A stretch of DNA of 31,055 nucleotides from Methanoregula sp. UBA247 (GCA_002495055.1 DADR01000048.1:22784-53838); one strand, 5' to 3'; positions 1 through 7,425 are shown, counted from the stretch's first letter. Numbers and translations: made by a program. Notes: generated by a model not told the origin, from the sequence alone.

Positions 1-456
1 CACCATGTCCTGCGCGAGAACAAGCAGGCAACCGGTGCCGGTGCTGACCGTGTCTCGGAAGGAATGCGTCTTGCATTCGGCAAGGCGGTCGGTACAGCAG
101 CACGTGTGGATGCAAACCAGAAGATCATGACGGTCTATTCCACACCGCAATACCTGGAAAAGATTAAAGATGCACTCCATCATGCCGGATACAAACTTCC
201 GACGCCCTCACATCTCCTGGTAAGCGTGATCAAGGTCAGTGGCAGGATTGTCGCAGCACCCAAGCTTGTCGGTGAGAGGGTAGTTGCAGCGCCCGTCGTA
301 ACCGAAGAGGCAGAAGCTGCCGCAGCTGAGCCCGCAAAGGGTGCAGCACCGGCAAAGGGCGGCAAGGCAGGAGCAACAGGCAAGGGTGCAGAACCCGCCA
401 AGGCCGAAGAAAAGAAGGGCTCGGCTCATGCCAAGGGCGGCAAAGATAAGAAATAA
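1..456 (+). CDS. rpl10e: Ribosomal protein L10e (L16/uL16 family), 3' part
   Basis: Partial gene: the reading frame is open from base 1 and ends at TAA 454-456, leaving 151 visible residues. The start lies outside the window. Residues 1-60 match the conserved C-terminal half of archaeal L10e (HHVLRENKQATGAGADRVSEG, cut here at its first 20 residues or so, then a segment containing KAVGTAARVD and the end of the core, GYKLPTPSHL). L10e is the archaeal and eukaryotic counterpart of bacterial L16 and sits in the large ribosomal subunit near the A site. The protein normally stops soon after the LPTPSHL region. Here about 75 more residues follow, and the last 50 are low-complexity Ala/Lys/Gly/Glu with recurring PAKG units. 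The core identity is firm; the tail has no assigned function. A T-rich run follows the stop codon. Confidence 0.95.
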   Translation, partial: HHVLRENKQATGAGADRVSEGMRLAFGKAVGTAARVDANQKIMTVYSTPQYLEKIKDALHHAGYKLPTPSHLLVSVIKVSGRIVAAPKLVGERVVAAPVVTEEAEAAAAEPAKGAAPAKGGKAGATGKGAEPAKAEEKKGSAHAKGGKDKK

Positions 457-470
457 TTTTTTTCTATTTT
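457..470 (+). terminator. Oligo-T terminator after rpl10e
   Basis: Seven T followed by CTA and four T directly after the L10e stop codon. Runs of T on the coding strand are the usual intrinsic termination signal in archaea. No stem is needed and none is seen. Confidence 0.5.
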
Positions 471-599
471 AATCAAATACCTATTTTTACGTCTCTCCGT
501 TTAAGGTTCTGCGACCGTGACGTGTACGTTTTGGGTCTCTCAACCTGGAAAGATACCAGCACGGTAAAAAAGAGGAGTATTTCGGTAAAGCGGGTTTTT

Positions 600-830
600 C
601 TAGGGAATTTCTTTGAGTTTCCCGATGACTGCCGACTGGAGATCCTGGGGCAGGGACATACAATTGAGGATATCCGGCAGAACCTGTTTCATTACCTCCC
701 GGCCTTTTGGGGTGGCAACAAACTCACAGATTGCCTTATGGCCTTCCGGTGATGAGAGATAATTCCGGATCATTTCCTGTCCAAGCGGTGATGCAAGATA
801 TGAGGTGATCATTCCTTTCATGGGATCCAC
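600..830 (-). CDS. Small protein with three tandem P-x-G repeats, unknown function
   Basis: A 76-aa protein starting at GTG (828-830), chosen because GAGGAG lies eight bases upstream; two in-frame ATGs follow at codons 4 and 7. I do not recognise a named family. The sequence is built from three imperfect 13-residue repeats with the pattern I-x-x-[YF]-[LV]-[AS]-[ST]-P-x-G: ITSYLASPLGQEM, IRNYLSSPEGHKA and ICEFVATPKGREV, at about residues 8-20, 21-33 and 34-46, followed by a helical C-terminus. There is no signal peptide or membrane segment, so it is probably cytosolic. It stands alone, convergent with rpl10e. Good ribosome binding site, clean repeats and absence of a competing frame support a real gene. 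Confidence 0.75.
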   Translation of the reverse strand: MDPMKGMITSYLASPLGQEMIRNYLSSPEGHKAICEFVATPKGREVMKQVLPDILNCMSLPQDLQSAVIGKLKEIP

Positions 831-1181
831 GTTTTTGTCTCCTCGATTGCTTATGGGAGTTGATCTGCATGGAGGATAAAAGGAACTGGATGGGATGGTT
901 TTAAAGGGAGGTCCGAAGATTCCTCGTATTTACGAATAGGGTTCAGGGTGTTCTTTTTGTGACGCACACATAATAAGGAACATTCCTGTACCTTCCATAA
1001 AACCAATAAAAACATCCGGTTAGCCAAAAACGCTTTGCAAATCCTTCCTTTTCTAAAATATTTTGTTTCATAATAAAAGCCCTTTACCTATAGCATTCCA
1101 TGCTCCACTGTCAAAGGGGCCCGGCGACAAAGGGAAAAAAAGGAGAACAGACGCACATGAAAACGAACAGAGGAATAAATC
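831..1181. other. Intergenic region between divergent genes
   Basis: About 350 bases with no convincing gene. The right half is A/T-rich (around 1050-1080, AAAATATTTT and CATAATAAAA) and probably carries the promoter of the plus-strand pair. A ten-codon ORF at 1157-1189 precedes and overlaps the next gene; it is listed separately. No tRNA-like or box C/D-like element was seen. Confidence 0.5.
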
Positions 1182-1189
1182 ATGACTGA
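1157..1189 (+). CDS. Possible ten-codon leader ORF (MKTNRGINHD)
   Basis: ATG at 1157, stop TGA at 1187-1189, with GGAG about eleven bases upstream. It overlaps the first eight bases of the following gene in another frame, so its translation could couple to that gene. It is very short and the assignment rests only on position and the upstream purine run. It may be chance. Confidence 0.2.
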   Translation: MKTNRGINHD

Positions 1190-1589
1190 AAATTCAGAAA
1201 ACAATGAAGAAAACCGGATCCCGGGCCTAGCTGGATCCCGCGAACAGGGAACCGGTCAGGAATCCCCGGACCCTGGAGCGGGACGAGCACTGAAACGCAC
1301 AAAACCCGCCCCTCGCCGTGTCCAACGGGTGACTGCCCTGAGAGGACTGAGTATTGCCCGCCCTCCGGAACCAAAGAGTATACGCCGTCGCCAGACCCAG
1401 ACGGAGATCTATCAGAAAGATCCCGAGATCCCCTACGTGAAGTTCGAGACAACAGCCCGCGACCTTGTCTGCTCCCTGATGGAGCGGCAGGACCGGATGA
1501 ACGAGGAGATCTTCTGCAAAATCAATGATCTCCTGTACCGGGTCGAGGATCTCGAGCAGGACCGGACGGGTGAGGGGGAAAGGAAATGA
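1182..1589 (+). CDS. Hypothetical protein, basic N-terminus and helical C-terminus
   Basis: A 135-aa protein I do not recognise. GAGGA eight bases before the ATG supports the start. Residues 1-35 are polar and look disordered; residues 35-75 are very rich in Arg/Lys and Pro (RALKRTKPAPRR, SIRRRQTQTE), which suggests contact with nucleic acid or an acidic partner. Residues 85-130 are acidic and strongly helical (ERQDRMNEEIFCKINDL, then YRVEDLEQD) and may form a short coiled coil. No signal peptide. The stop codon overlaps the next gene (ATGA at 1586-1589), so the two proteins are probably made together and may act together. Confidence 0.65.
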   Translation: MTENSENNEENRIPGLAGSREQGTGQESPDPGAGRALKRTKPAPRRVQRVTALRGLSIARPPEPKSIRRRQTQTEIYQKDPEIPYVKFETTARDLVCSLMERQDRMNEEIFCKINDLLYRVEDLEQDRTGEGERK

Positions 1590-2035
1590 CCCGGGGATGC
1601 AAGGCCCCGCTCAAAGCCCTCATCGAAGCTGAACAGATCGCATGTGAACGCGGGGCAGTGCACCTGACACCTGGTAGACGGACAAACCCGTTTGACCTCA
1701 TCATTTTTGAGGAACACCGGATTGTGTTCGTTCGTGTGAAGCGGTCGGTATCTCATTTCACCAATCCGTTCGAAATTCTTTACCAGTACCGCCGCGATGC
1801 CGGTCGGTTACACCGTGTCCCGCTCACGGCGGTTTCCGCACGGGAACTCTGGGTCATGACTCCTCGCGGGAAGTGGCAGTTCTTTTTGATCCGTCATGAT
1901 TCCATTTTTGAGGTCCAGGGGGACGGGACGGTTATCCCCCCTGTTGCTTTACCGATCATCCTCTCAGAACCTGTCGTTCCGGATACATCCCTGGATGGGG
2001 ATACCGTCGGAGATGTATCGTCTGACGATGTATAA
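1586..2035 (+). CDS. Hypothetical protein, degenerate PD-(D/E)XK nuclease-like fold
   Basis: A 149-aa protein, translationally coupled to the preceding gene by an ATGA overlap. Residues 10-55 resemble the core of small PD-(D/E)XK nucleases (Holliday-resolvase or restriction-endonuclease type): a helix with Glu14, then PFDLI with Asp37, a turn, and the strand IVFVRVKRS. In an active enzyme the strand reads E-x-K; here position 50 is Arg and only Lys52 remains. A helix with Gln67 follows (ILYQYRRD). This suggests a fold kept for binding rather than cutting. Residues 110-149 are acidic and probably flexible. The fold assignment is by eye and could be wrong; function unknown. Confidence 0.65.
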   Translation: MTRGCKAPLKALIEAEQIACERGAVHLTPGRRTNPFDLIIFEEHRIVFVRVKRSVSHFTNPFEILYQYRRDAGRLHRVPLTAVSARELWVMTPRGKWQFFLIRHDSIFEVQGDGTVIPPVALPIILSEPVVPDTSLDGDTVGDVSSDDV

Positions 2036-2421
2036 TCCTATTTTTTTCAGGCACTCCGCGTGAGGGTATCCCGCACCCCCTATTTTAGGGTCATTACAGG
2101 TCTCTTTTGACGAAATCAGGTGCCCCGGATTACATCAGGTTGCACAAAATGGCGAATTCCCGCACACGATTCTGAAATACGTTGTTATTTCCTGATTTAA
2201 GGCAAACTGACGGTAATTTTTGGAGGAAAATGTACGCAAATGGACGCCTTTGGGAGCCGGAAAAGAGGGTAGCTGGATAGGTAACACGCTGGCGGGGAAA
2301 AGAAGGACTGTTTTGGGGATACCACGGGTTTTTAAAAAATCCTCTATTTCCGGACAGATACGAATCGAACCGTATTTCAAAAACGCAAATCGGAAATATA
2401 AAAAAACCCAAGGAATTCTCC
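2036..2421. other. Intergenic region upstream of lipoprotein gene
   Basis: About 385 bases. A T run follows the preceding stop (2039-2046). A 16-residue ORF at 2230-2280 sits behind GGAGG, but the spacing is only three bases, so it is unconvincing. Two longer open frames cross this stretch but continue into the lipoprotein gene in the wrong frame or strand. TATA-like AAATATAAA at 2394-2402 probably serves the gene at 2422. Confidence 0.45.
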
Positions 2422-2907
2422 ATGAAATGCACCGTATTTCTGGCAGCCACGTTTGTGCTCACGGTCTGTGTGCTCTTTGCCGGCTGTACAAGCCCAACAG
2501 ACGCAAAGATCAAACCCCTCGATACAACAACCGTTGCGATACCAGCAGCGACAACCACCTCGCCGTCAACTGCTACGGTTGTATCGATACCGGAATCAGT
2601 AGAAACCCTTCCGTACGAACAATATGTTGATATCCATGTCGAGAAACAACGACCTGATGCTTCTATTCGCCTGGTATTCAATGGCGGCCAGGGAGAAGGG
2701 TACGTCCAGAATATCATGATGCGGGTTACCCGTTCAGATGGAACCGTTGATGAAAAATACATGAAAGACGGTTCCCTGAAGCCTCGCCGTTATGATGAGC
2801 TGATTATGGAAGGGACCAGAGGCGTTGATCAGGTTGCAGTGTTCATCACCAGTATGGGGAAAATCTATAAGGTATATGATAACCCCCTTGCGTACCCCCA
2901 AATCTGA
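2422..2907 (+). CDS. Secreted lipoprotein, unknown function
   Basis: A 161-aa protein with a typical lipoprotein signal: a Lys at position 3, a hydrophobic run (FLAATFVLTVCVLF) and the lipobox AGC, giving a lipid-anchored Cys near residue 22. A Thr/Ser/Pro-rich spacer follows (about residues 25-58), which is usual for methanogen surface proteins and likely glycosylated. The remaining 100 residues form a compact, beta-rich domain with no motif I recognise. AAGGA seven bases before the ATG supports the start; a TATA-like box is at 2394-2402. It is monocistronic. Extracytoplasmic location is well supported; function is not. Confidence 0.8.
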   Translation: MKCTVFLAATFVLTVCVLFAGCTSPTDAKIKPLDTTTVAIPAATTTSPSTATVVSIPESVETLPYEQYVDIHVEKQRPDASIRLVFNGGQGEGYVQNIMMRVTRSDGTVDEKYMKDGSLKPRRYDELIMEGTRGVDQVAVFITSMGKIYKVYDNPLAYPQI

Positions 2908-3020
2908 TTATTTTTTAAATAACCCTGGGAACAGACTGAAAGGAGAATAACATCTTTTATTTCCTGTGAATCACTAAAAACCAGGCAACGTCAAGAAACC
3001 ATCAGTACAGGTGTCAAAGG

Positions 3021-3926
3021 ATGAAACAGGACGCGACGACTTTCCTTGAGCTGGTTGATGAGGTCAGGATCGGTGAGCTGCTCAAAAGCGCTGGTGAAAA
3101 GCGCTACGAAGCCAGTGGCGTCTGCCTGAAGGATGGGTATCTTCACATCATTTTCGATGACAACCCACTCCTGTTACGCCTCAGGCCGGACTGGCACAAC
3201 CCGAGAGAGGAGCCTGTTGTACTGGATTTGAAGGGAACCGGAGCTGGTTATGAAGATATCACGTACCAGTCATCGGCCAGCCGGTGGTACTTTCTGATCG
3301 AGGCCGCCGAAACGAAGTCGGGCGTTTACATGCCACGCGTCGACGAGTTTGACGAATCATTCGCTTTTATCAGAAGTTATTGGCTGGACTTCCCGGTCAA
3401 AGCCGGTAACAAGGGTTTTGAGGGCTTATCGACCCTGCACCATGCCGGGAACGATTTCCTGCTCGGCCTCTGCGAGGGAAATAAATGCAAAAGCGGAAGC
3501 GCCGGAGTTCAGCCGGGAAAGGGACGTATTCAGGTCTTTAAGCGGGCTTGTGAAACCTGGGAGCATACCAGGACCATCAGGCTGCCAAAATCGGTGCGGT
3601 TCAGGGACTATTCCAGCCTCGATTTCCGCAATGGTTACCTGACCGTGCTCTCGCAGTCATCATCTGCACTTTGGATTGGCCGCCTTGCCGGGCAACCAGG
3701 CGAAACAGAAGATCTGTTCGCTGATGATGGCCGGCTGTTTCTGTTCCCACGCGACGATAAAGGTCGGATTATGTACTGTAATCCTGAGGGTGTTACCTGG
3801 CTTGGAAACGACCGGTTGGCAGTCGTATCTGATAAAGGGAAGAACGATCAGCCCAAACGCTGTGCCCGTCATGACCAGTCGATCCACATCTTCAGACTAC
3901 CGGCTGCTGGTCTGTCCACCCATTAG
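3021..3926 (+). CDS. Beta-propeller protein, phytase-like/SdiA-regulated-like
   Basis: A 301-aa protein with no signal peptide. It has alternating short strands ending in aromatic or charged turns and two diagnostic-looking segments: GFEGL (132-136) with LLGLCEGN (147-154), and PEGVTWLG (255-262) with LAVVSDKG. The E-G turns resemble the metal-binding loops of the esterase-like phytase family and of SdiA-regulated propellers, which are six-bladed. Those families are mostly bacterial and often exported; this one seems cytosolic. The exact substrate cannot be told. AAAGG lies just before the ATG. It stands alone between a lipoprotein and a convergent regulator-like gene. Fold call moderate, function low. 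Confidence 0.6.
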   Translation: MKQDATTFLELVDEVRIGELLKSAGEKRYEASGVCLKDGYLHIIFDDNPLLLRLRPDWHNPREEPVVLDLKGTGAGYEDITYQSSASRWYFLIEAAETKSGVYMPRVDEFDESFAFIRSYWLDFPVKAGNKGFEGLSTLHHAGNDFLLGLCEGNKCKSGSAGVQPGKGRIQVFKRACETWEHTRTIRLPKSVRFRDYSSLDFRNGYLTVLSQSSSALWIGRLAGQPGETEDLFADDGRLFLFPRDDKGRIMYCNPEGVTWLGNDRLAVVSDKGKNDQPKRCARHDQSIHIFRLPAAGLSTH

Positions 3927-4004
3927 ATCGATATGAACATTGGTATCATTGCACCCTTTTAAAAAACCTCAGCCGTAGTTGACCTTTTTTGTTCAAACCC
4001 TTCA

Positions 4005-4349
4005 TTAAAGACGCTGAAGAAGTGTTTTCAACACGACCGGTCCCAGCAGTGCCGTTGCTTCTTTTCGGTATTTCTGTTCAATATAGTCGGCTAATATCCG
4101 GTTTCCCAACGGGGTAGCCCACATTCCCCCGCGTTTTTCAGTACCTAATAACTGTCTTTGTTCCATTTCAGAAAGTAATGCCGTCATCTTTGACATCGGC
4201 ACCGACATGTACAAGGCCAGGACTCGTTTTGGAGGAAGACGTATTCGGACCCGGTCGGGAAAAAAATCCACTTCCAGGGATTTTTTCTGGCATAGCTGTA
4301 TCCGGAGTGCTGCATCGAAGACCTGTTCTGCAGTGGGGGGATCACTCAT
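4005..4349 (-). CDS. Winged-helix-like hypothetical protein
   Basis: A 114-aa protein. Residues 40-95 have the layout of a winged helix: VLALYMSVPMSKMTALLSEM as two helices, a third helix QRQLLGTEKRG, and the wing GGMWATPLGNRIL. The final helix (LADYIEQKYRKEATALLG) could be a dimerisation helix. This is typical of small archaeal DNA-binding regulators, but no named family is evident. No Shine-Dalgarno precedes the ATG. A minus-strand TATA-like TTTATATTG at 4373-4382 lies about 28 bases upstream, which fits a leaderless transcript. Divergent from the fumarase operon, which it might regulate (inference from position only). Confidence 0.65.
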   Translation of the reverse strand: MSDPPTAEQVFDAALRIQLCQKKSLEVDFFPDRVRIRLPPKRVLALYMSVPMSKMTALLSEMEQRQLLGTEKRGGMWATPLGNRILADYIEQKYRKEATALLGPVVLKTLLQRL

Positions 4350-4372
4350 CGTTACGCAATGTTACATCACAC

Positions 4373-4382
4373 ACAATATAAA
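4373..4382 (-). promoter_or_regulatory. TATA-like box for the winged-helix gene
   Basis: TTTATATTG on the minus strand, centred about 28 bases before the ATG at 4349. This places the expected transcription start at or next to the start codon. Confidence 0.45.
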
Positions 4383-4566
4383 TCAGTTGGTATACCAGAT
4401 GAAAACAAAGTTCTCGGAAGAATGAGACTACGCCAGCAATCATGCAAGGGTTCAGGCTGGGTGTTTCAATAAGGTGGTTTTTTAAAATTTATCAGTCATC
4501 TTGCTCTTAATGTATATCCTGCAGTAATGGAGACCGGATTACCTGCCCGCGGGGTTCTTTCCCAAT

Positions 4567-4577
4567 CTCTATATTAC
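4567..4577 (+). promoter_or_regulatory. TATA-like box for the fumarase operon
   Basis: CTCTATATTAC lies about 28 bases upstream of the ATG at 4601, which has no Shine-Dalgarno. A leaderless transcript is likely. A second TATA-like stretch (AATGTATATCC, near 4508-4518) lies further upstream. Confidence 0.45.
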
Positions 4578-4600
4578 CCTCCGCTCCTCAGTATACATGA

Positions 4601-5437
4601 ATGCAGAAACCGGATAACGATCCTCTCTGGTCAGCTGTCGCAAAAGCCACGTTCCTGGCGTACCGCGAGGCAGTCATTCACCTTCCCCCGGATGTGTCGC
4701 GGGTGATCCGGAAGGCAGCTGCTGCCGAGACAAACCCGGTAGCATGTGGCGAGTTTGCCAATATTTTAAAAAATATTGATGAAGCAGAACGGCTCGGTGT
4801 GCCACTCTGCCAGGACACCGGTGTCCCGGTCGTGTACCTTACCCTTCCTCATGATGTTCCCCTGACCCGGGGTCTGTATGAAGGAGTTGCAGAAGGTGTC
4901 CGCCGTGCAACCCGGGAAATACCCTTGCGCCCCAATGTTGTTGATCCGCTCTCGCGGCACAACACCGGGGACAATACCGGTGCAGGGATGCCGGTGATCC
5001 ATGTGCAACCCGGGGATACGTTCACCGTTACGGTCCTGCCCAAAGGTGCCGGTGCCGAGAATGTATCAGGCATTACGATGCTGCTGCCCTCCCGCCAGTA
5101 CGGGATTGAAGGATTTATCGTTGAAACGATGCTGAAGGCTGAAGGAAGGCCTTGCCCGCCGGTAGTGCTCGGGGTCGGGATCGGCAGTACCTTCGATGGT
5201 GCTGCAGCACTTGCAAAAGAAGCCCTCCTGCAGCCCGTAGATACCATGACAACGTTTGAGCAGGAGATCTGCAATGCAGTGAACCGCCTTGGGATAGGCC
5301 CGATGGGACTGGGTGGGGATACGACCGCCCTTGCGGTAAAGGTGAAAACTGCAGCATGCCATACAGCCTCGCTGCCGGTTGCGGTGAATGTCCAGTGCTG
5401 GGCTCACCGTCATGCAACAGTGGAAGTGAAGCGATGA
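4601..5437 (+). CDS. fumA: Fumarate hydratase class I, alpha subunit
   Basis: A 278-aa protein matching the N-terminal (alpha) half of class I, iron-sulfur fumarases, which in archaea are split into two polypeptides. It interconverts malate and fumarate in the cytosol. Family marks: LCQDTGVPVV (Cys70), NVVDPLSRHNTGDNTG, PKGAGAENVSG, and the C-terminal run from EICNAV (Cys224) through GPMGLGGDTTAL to Cys253 in AACHTASLPVAVNVQCW. Cys70, Cys224 and Cys253 are candidate ligands of the 4Fe-4S cluster. The start at 4601 is favoured because a TATA-like box sits 28 bases upstream; an ATG four bases earlier is out of frame. The stop overlaps the beta-subunit start. Related L(+)-tartrate dehydratase subunits are the main alternative, less likely beside kor and suc genes. 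Confidence 0.92.
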   Translation: MQKPDNDPLWSAVAKATFLAYREAVIHLPPDVSRVIRKAAAAETNPVACGEFANILKNIDEAERLGVPLCQDTGVPVVYLTLPHDVPLTRGLYEGVAEGVRRATREIPLRPNVVDPLSRHNTGDNTGAGMPVIHVQPGDTFTVTVLPKGAGAENVSGITMLLPSRQYGIEGFIVETMLKAEGRPCPPVVLGVGIGSTFDGAAALAKEALLQPVDTMTTFEQEICNAVNRLGIGPMGLGGDTTALAVKVKTAACHTASLPVAVNVQCWAHRHATVEVKR

Positions 5438-5988
5438 ATACCCTGCCTGTTCATCTGCATACACCTCTGGGAAAAGAAGTTCTCGGACTCCATGCCGGTG
5501 ACCATGTCGAACTTTCCGGGATTGTCTATACCGCACGGGACGAAGCACACATGCGGATGCAGAAAGAGGGTATCCCGTTTGATCCGCAGGGTGCTGCGAT
5601 CTATCACTGCGGCCCGGTTATCCAGGACGACAGGGTCATCGCTGCCGGTCCCACTACCTCTGCCCGGATGAACGAACTCTCCGGGTTCTTACTTGATCAC
5701 GGGATCCGGGCACTCATCGGTAAAGGAGGCATGGGTGCGCTGGTGCGGGAACAGCTCAAAGACCGGGGGGTCTACCTTGCATTTACCGGGGGATGTGCTG
5801 CACTTGCATCCTCGCATATGACCGTGAAAGGAGTATTTTTCAAGGATCTTGGCATGGCAGAAGCGGTCTGGGTGATCGAACTTGACCACCTCCCGCTTGT
5901 GGTCGGTATCGATGCACAGGGCAACGATCTCTTTGCAACGGTTATGCACCATGCGAAACAGGAATATGAACGGTACCGTCATGAGTAA
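5434..5988 (+). CDS. fumB: Fumarate hydratase class I, beta subunit
   Basis: A 184-aa swivel-type subunit, partner of the preceding gene. I start it at ATG 5434, which overlaps the alpha-subunit stop as ATGA and has GGAAGTG upstream; a longer open frame reaches back to 5356 inside the alpha gene but would add non-conserved residues. Conserved marks include the N-terminal LHTPLGKEVLGLHAGDHVEL, the central HCGPV, GKGGMG, and FTGGCAAL. Together the two subunits form the oxygen-sensitive fumarase. In this locus it probably runs malate to fumarate, feeding a fumarate reductase that is not in the window. Confidence 0.92.
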   Translation: MNTLPVHLHTPLGKEVLGLHAGDHVELSGIVYTARDEAHMRMQKEGIPFDPQGAAIYHCGPVIQDDRVIAAGPTTSARMNELSGFLLDHGIRALIGKGGMGALVREQLKDRGVYLAFTGGCAALASSHMTVKGVFFKDLGMAEAVWVIELDHLPLVVGIDAQGNDLFATVMHHAKQEYERYRHE

Positions 5989-6001
5989 ACTGTTGGGGAA
6001 T

Positions 6002-6010
6002 GGATATAAA
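6002..6010 (+). promoter_or_regulatory. Possible TATA box before korD
   Basis: GATATAAAG lies in the 70-base gap between fumB and korD, followed by a T7 run (6018-6024). The combination could mean partial termination after fumB and a separate promoter for kor-suc. A further TATA-like ATTATACGA is at 6040-6048, too close to the start to act with normal spacing. Confidence 0.3.
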
Positions 6011-6058
6011 GAATAGGTTTTTTTCACCCGAGCATCTACATTATACGATAGGACGCTC

Positions 6059-6331
6059 ATGAAACTCGCCATTGACGAGACCCGGTGCAAGGGCTGCAAC
6101 CTCTGTACAAAGGTCTGCCCGTATAAGATATTTAAGGAAGGAAAAAAAGCCAACCGCCGGGGCATTATCATCCCTGAACTTGATCGTCCTGAACGGTGCA
6201 CGAACTGCCGGCTTATGCACCTCTACGGACGTACACTCTGCGGTGTCTGCCAGCTCACCTGTCCTGACCAGGCAATCCACTGGGTAGAGGAACAACCGTA
6301 CGAACCCCATAAGGTGGCGATTGAATATTGA
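6059..6331 (+). CDS. korD: 2-oxoglutarate:ferredoxin oxidoreductase, delta (ferredoxin) subunit
   Basis: A 90-aa ferredoxin subunit. The first 4Fe-4S motif is canonical: Cys10, 13, 16 and 20 in CKGCNLCTKVCP. The second is stretched: Cys47 and Cys50 (CTNC), then ten residues, then Cys61, Cys64 and Cys68 (CGVCQLTCP). It relays electrons between the enzyme's active site and free ferredoxin. Together with the next three genes it makes the four-subunit KorDABC, which in methanogens carboxylates succinyl-CoA to 2-oxoglutarate. AGGA precedes the ATG by about seven bases. The stop overlaps the TTG start of korA. Confidence 0.9.
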   Translation: MKLAIDETRCKGCNLCTKVCPYKIFKEGKKANRRGIIIPELDRPERCTNCRLMHLYGRTLCGVCQLTCPDQAIHWVEEQPYEPHKVAIEY

Positions 6332-7425
6332 CACGGATTGAGTTCTGGCAGGGAAATACTGCCTGTGCGGAGGGAGCGCTTGCCGCAGGCTGCCGTTTTT
6401 TCGGGGGATACCCGATCACACCTTCGACTGAAGTTGCAGAGCACATGGCTGTCAAGCTCCCAAAAAAGAATGGCATTTTTATCCAGATGGAGGACGAGAT
6501 CGCCAGTATTGCCTCAGTGATCGGTGCATCATGGACCGGTGCCCGGGCGATGACAGCGACCAGCGGACCCGGGTTTTCTCTCATGATGGAGAACATCGGG
6601 TTTGCAGCGATGACCGAAACACCCTGTGTTATCGTGAACGTGCAGCGGGGCGGACCGTCCACCGGGCAGCCGACCATGGGTGCACAGGGAGATATGATGC
6701 AGTGCCGGTTTGGTTCTCACGGGGACTATTCAATTATAGCGTTGTGCCCGGCTAGCGTCCAGGAAATGTACGAGCTCACCGCCAAAGCCTTCAACCTCGC
6801 TGATGAGTACCGGGTCCCGGTATTTCTCATGGCAGATGAGGTTGTCGGTCACATGCGGGAAAAGATCGTCATTCCGGATTCTGTCCCGTATGTATCCCGG
6901 AAAGCACTGGTGAAGGGAACGTTGCCGTTCAAGGCAGACAGCGACCTCATCCCGGGATTTCCGCAGTTTGGCAAAGGTTATGGTGTTCATGTGACCGGGC
7001 TGACGCATGATGAACGGGGGTACCCGTGTGCGACAAACCCGAAGCTGCATGAAGCGCTTGTCATGCGGCTGGTGGACAAGATTGAATCAGCCCGTCACAA
7101 GATCGCGGATTATGAGATTCTTAACCCTGATGCCGAGGAGGTCTTCATCGCTTACGGGGCTCCGGTGCGCACCGTGCAACAGCTCATGCACGATCAGCAG
7201 GACAAGACCCTGGGATTTTTACGGATCAGGACGGTCTGGCCCTTCCCGGAGTTCGCACTGAAAGAATTCAAAAATGCCCGACGGTTCCTTGTACCTGAAA
7301 TGAACCTTGGCCAGATAGCCCGCGAGATTGAACGCCATGTGCAGGTACCGGTTGTCAGCCTGCCAAAACTGGGCGGCGACCTGCATACACCGGCAGAACT
7401 GCTCACAGCACTGGAGGCGCGATAA
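6328..7425 (+). CDS. korA: 2-oxoglutarate:ferredoxin oxidoreductase, alpha subunit
   Basis: A 365-aa protein starting at TTG (6328), overlapping the korD stop by four bases; the first residues TRIEFWQGNTACAEGAL match the normal N-terminus of KorA, which is why this rare start is chosen. Conserved marks are GCRFFGGYPITPSTEVAEHM, QMEDEIASI and TSGPGFSLMMENIG, then PSTGQPTMGAQGD, typical of the pyrimidine-binding and core domains of 2-oxoacid oxidoreductases. It forms the catalytic core with KorB. The split alpha/beta organisation and the suc genes downstream favour 2-oxoglutarate over pyruvate or branched-chain 2-oxoacids. Confidence 0.93.
   Translation: MTRIEFWQGNTACAEGALAAGCRFFGGYPITPSTEVAEHMAVKLPKKNGIFIQMEDEIASIASVIGASWTGARAMTATSGPGFSLMMENIGFAAMTETPCVIVNVQRGGPSTGQPTMGAQGDMMQCRFGSHGDYSIIALCPASVQEMYELTAKAFNLADEYRVPVFLMADEVVGHMREKIVIPDSVPYVSRKALVKGTLPFKADSDLIPGFPQFGKGYGVHVTGLTHDERGYPCATNPKLHEALVMRLVDKIESARHKIADYEILNPDAEEVFIAYGAPVRTVQQLMHDQQDKTLGFLRIRTVWPFPEFALKEFKNARRFLVPEMNLGQIAREIERHVQVPVVSLPKLGGDLHTPAELLTALEAR

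Noticed and set aside
2220..2630. Plus-strand frame overlapping the lipoprotein 5' end
   Set aside because: Runs through the lipoprotein signal peptide in another frame; residues beyond 2422 are a shadow of that gene.
2130..2762. Minus-strand 210-codon open frame
   Set aside because: Opposite the lipoprotein gene, which has a signal peptide, ribosome binding site and TATA box. No such support on the minus strand.
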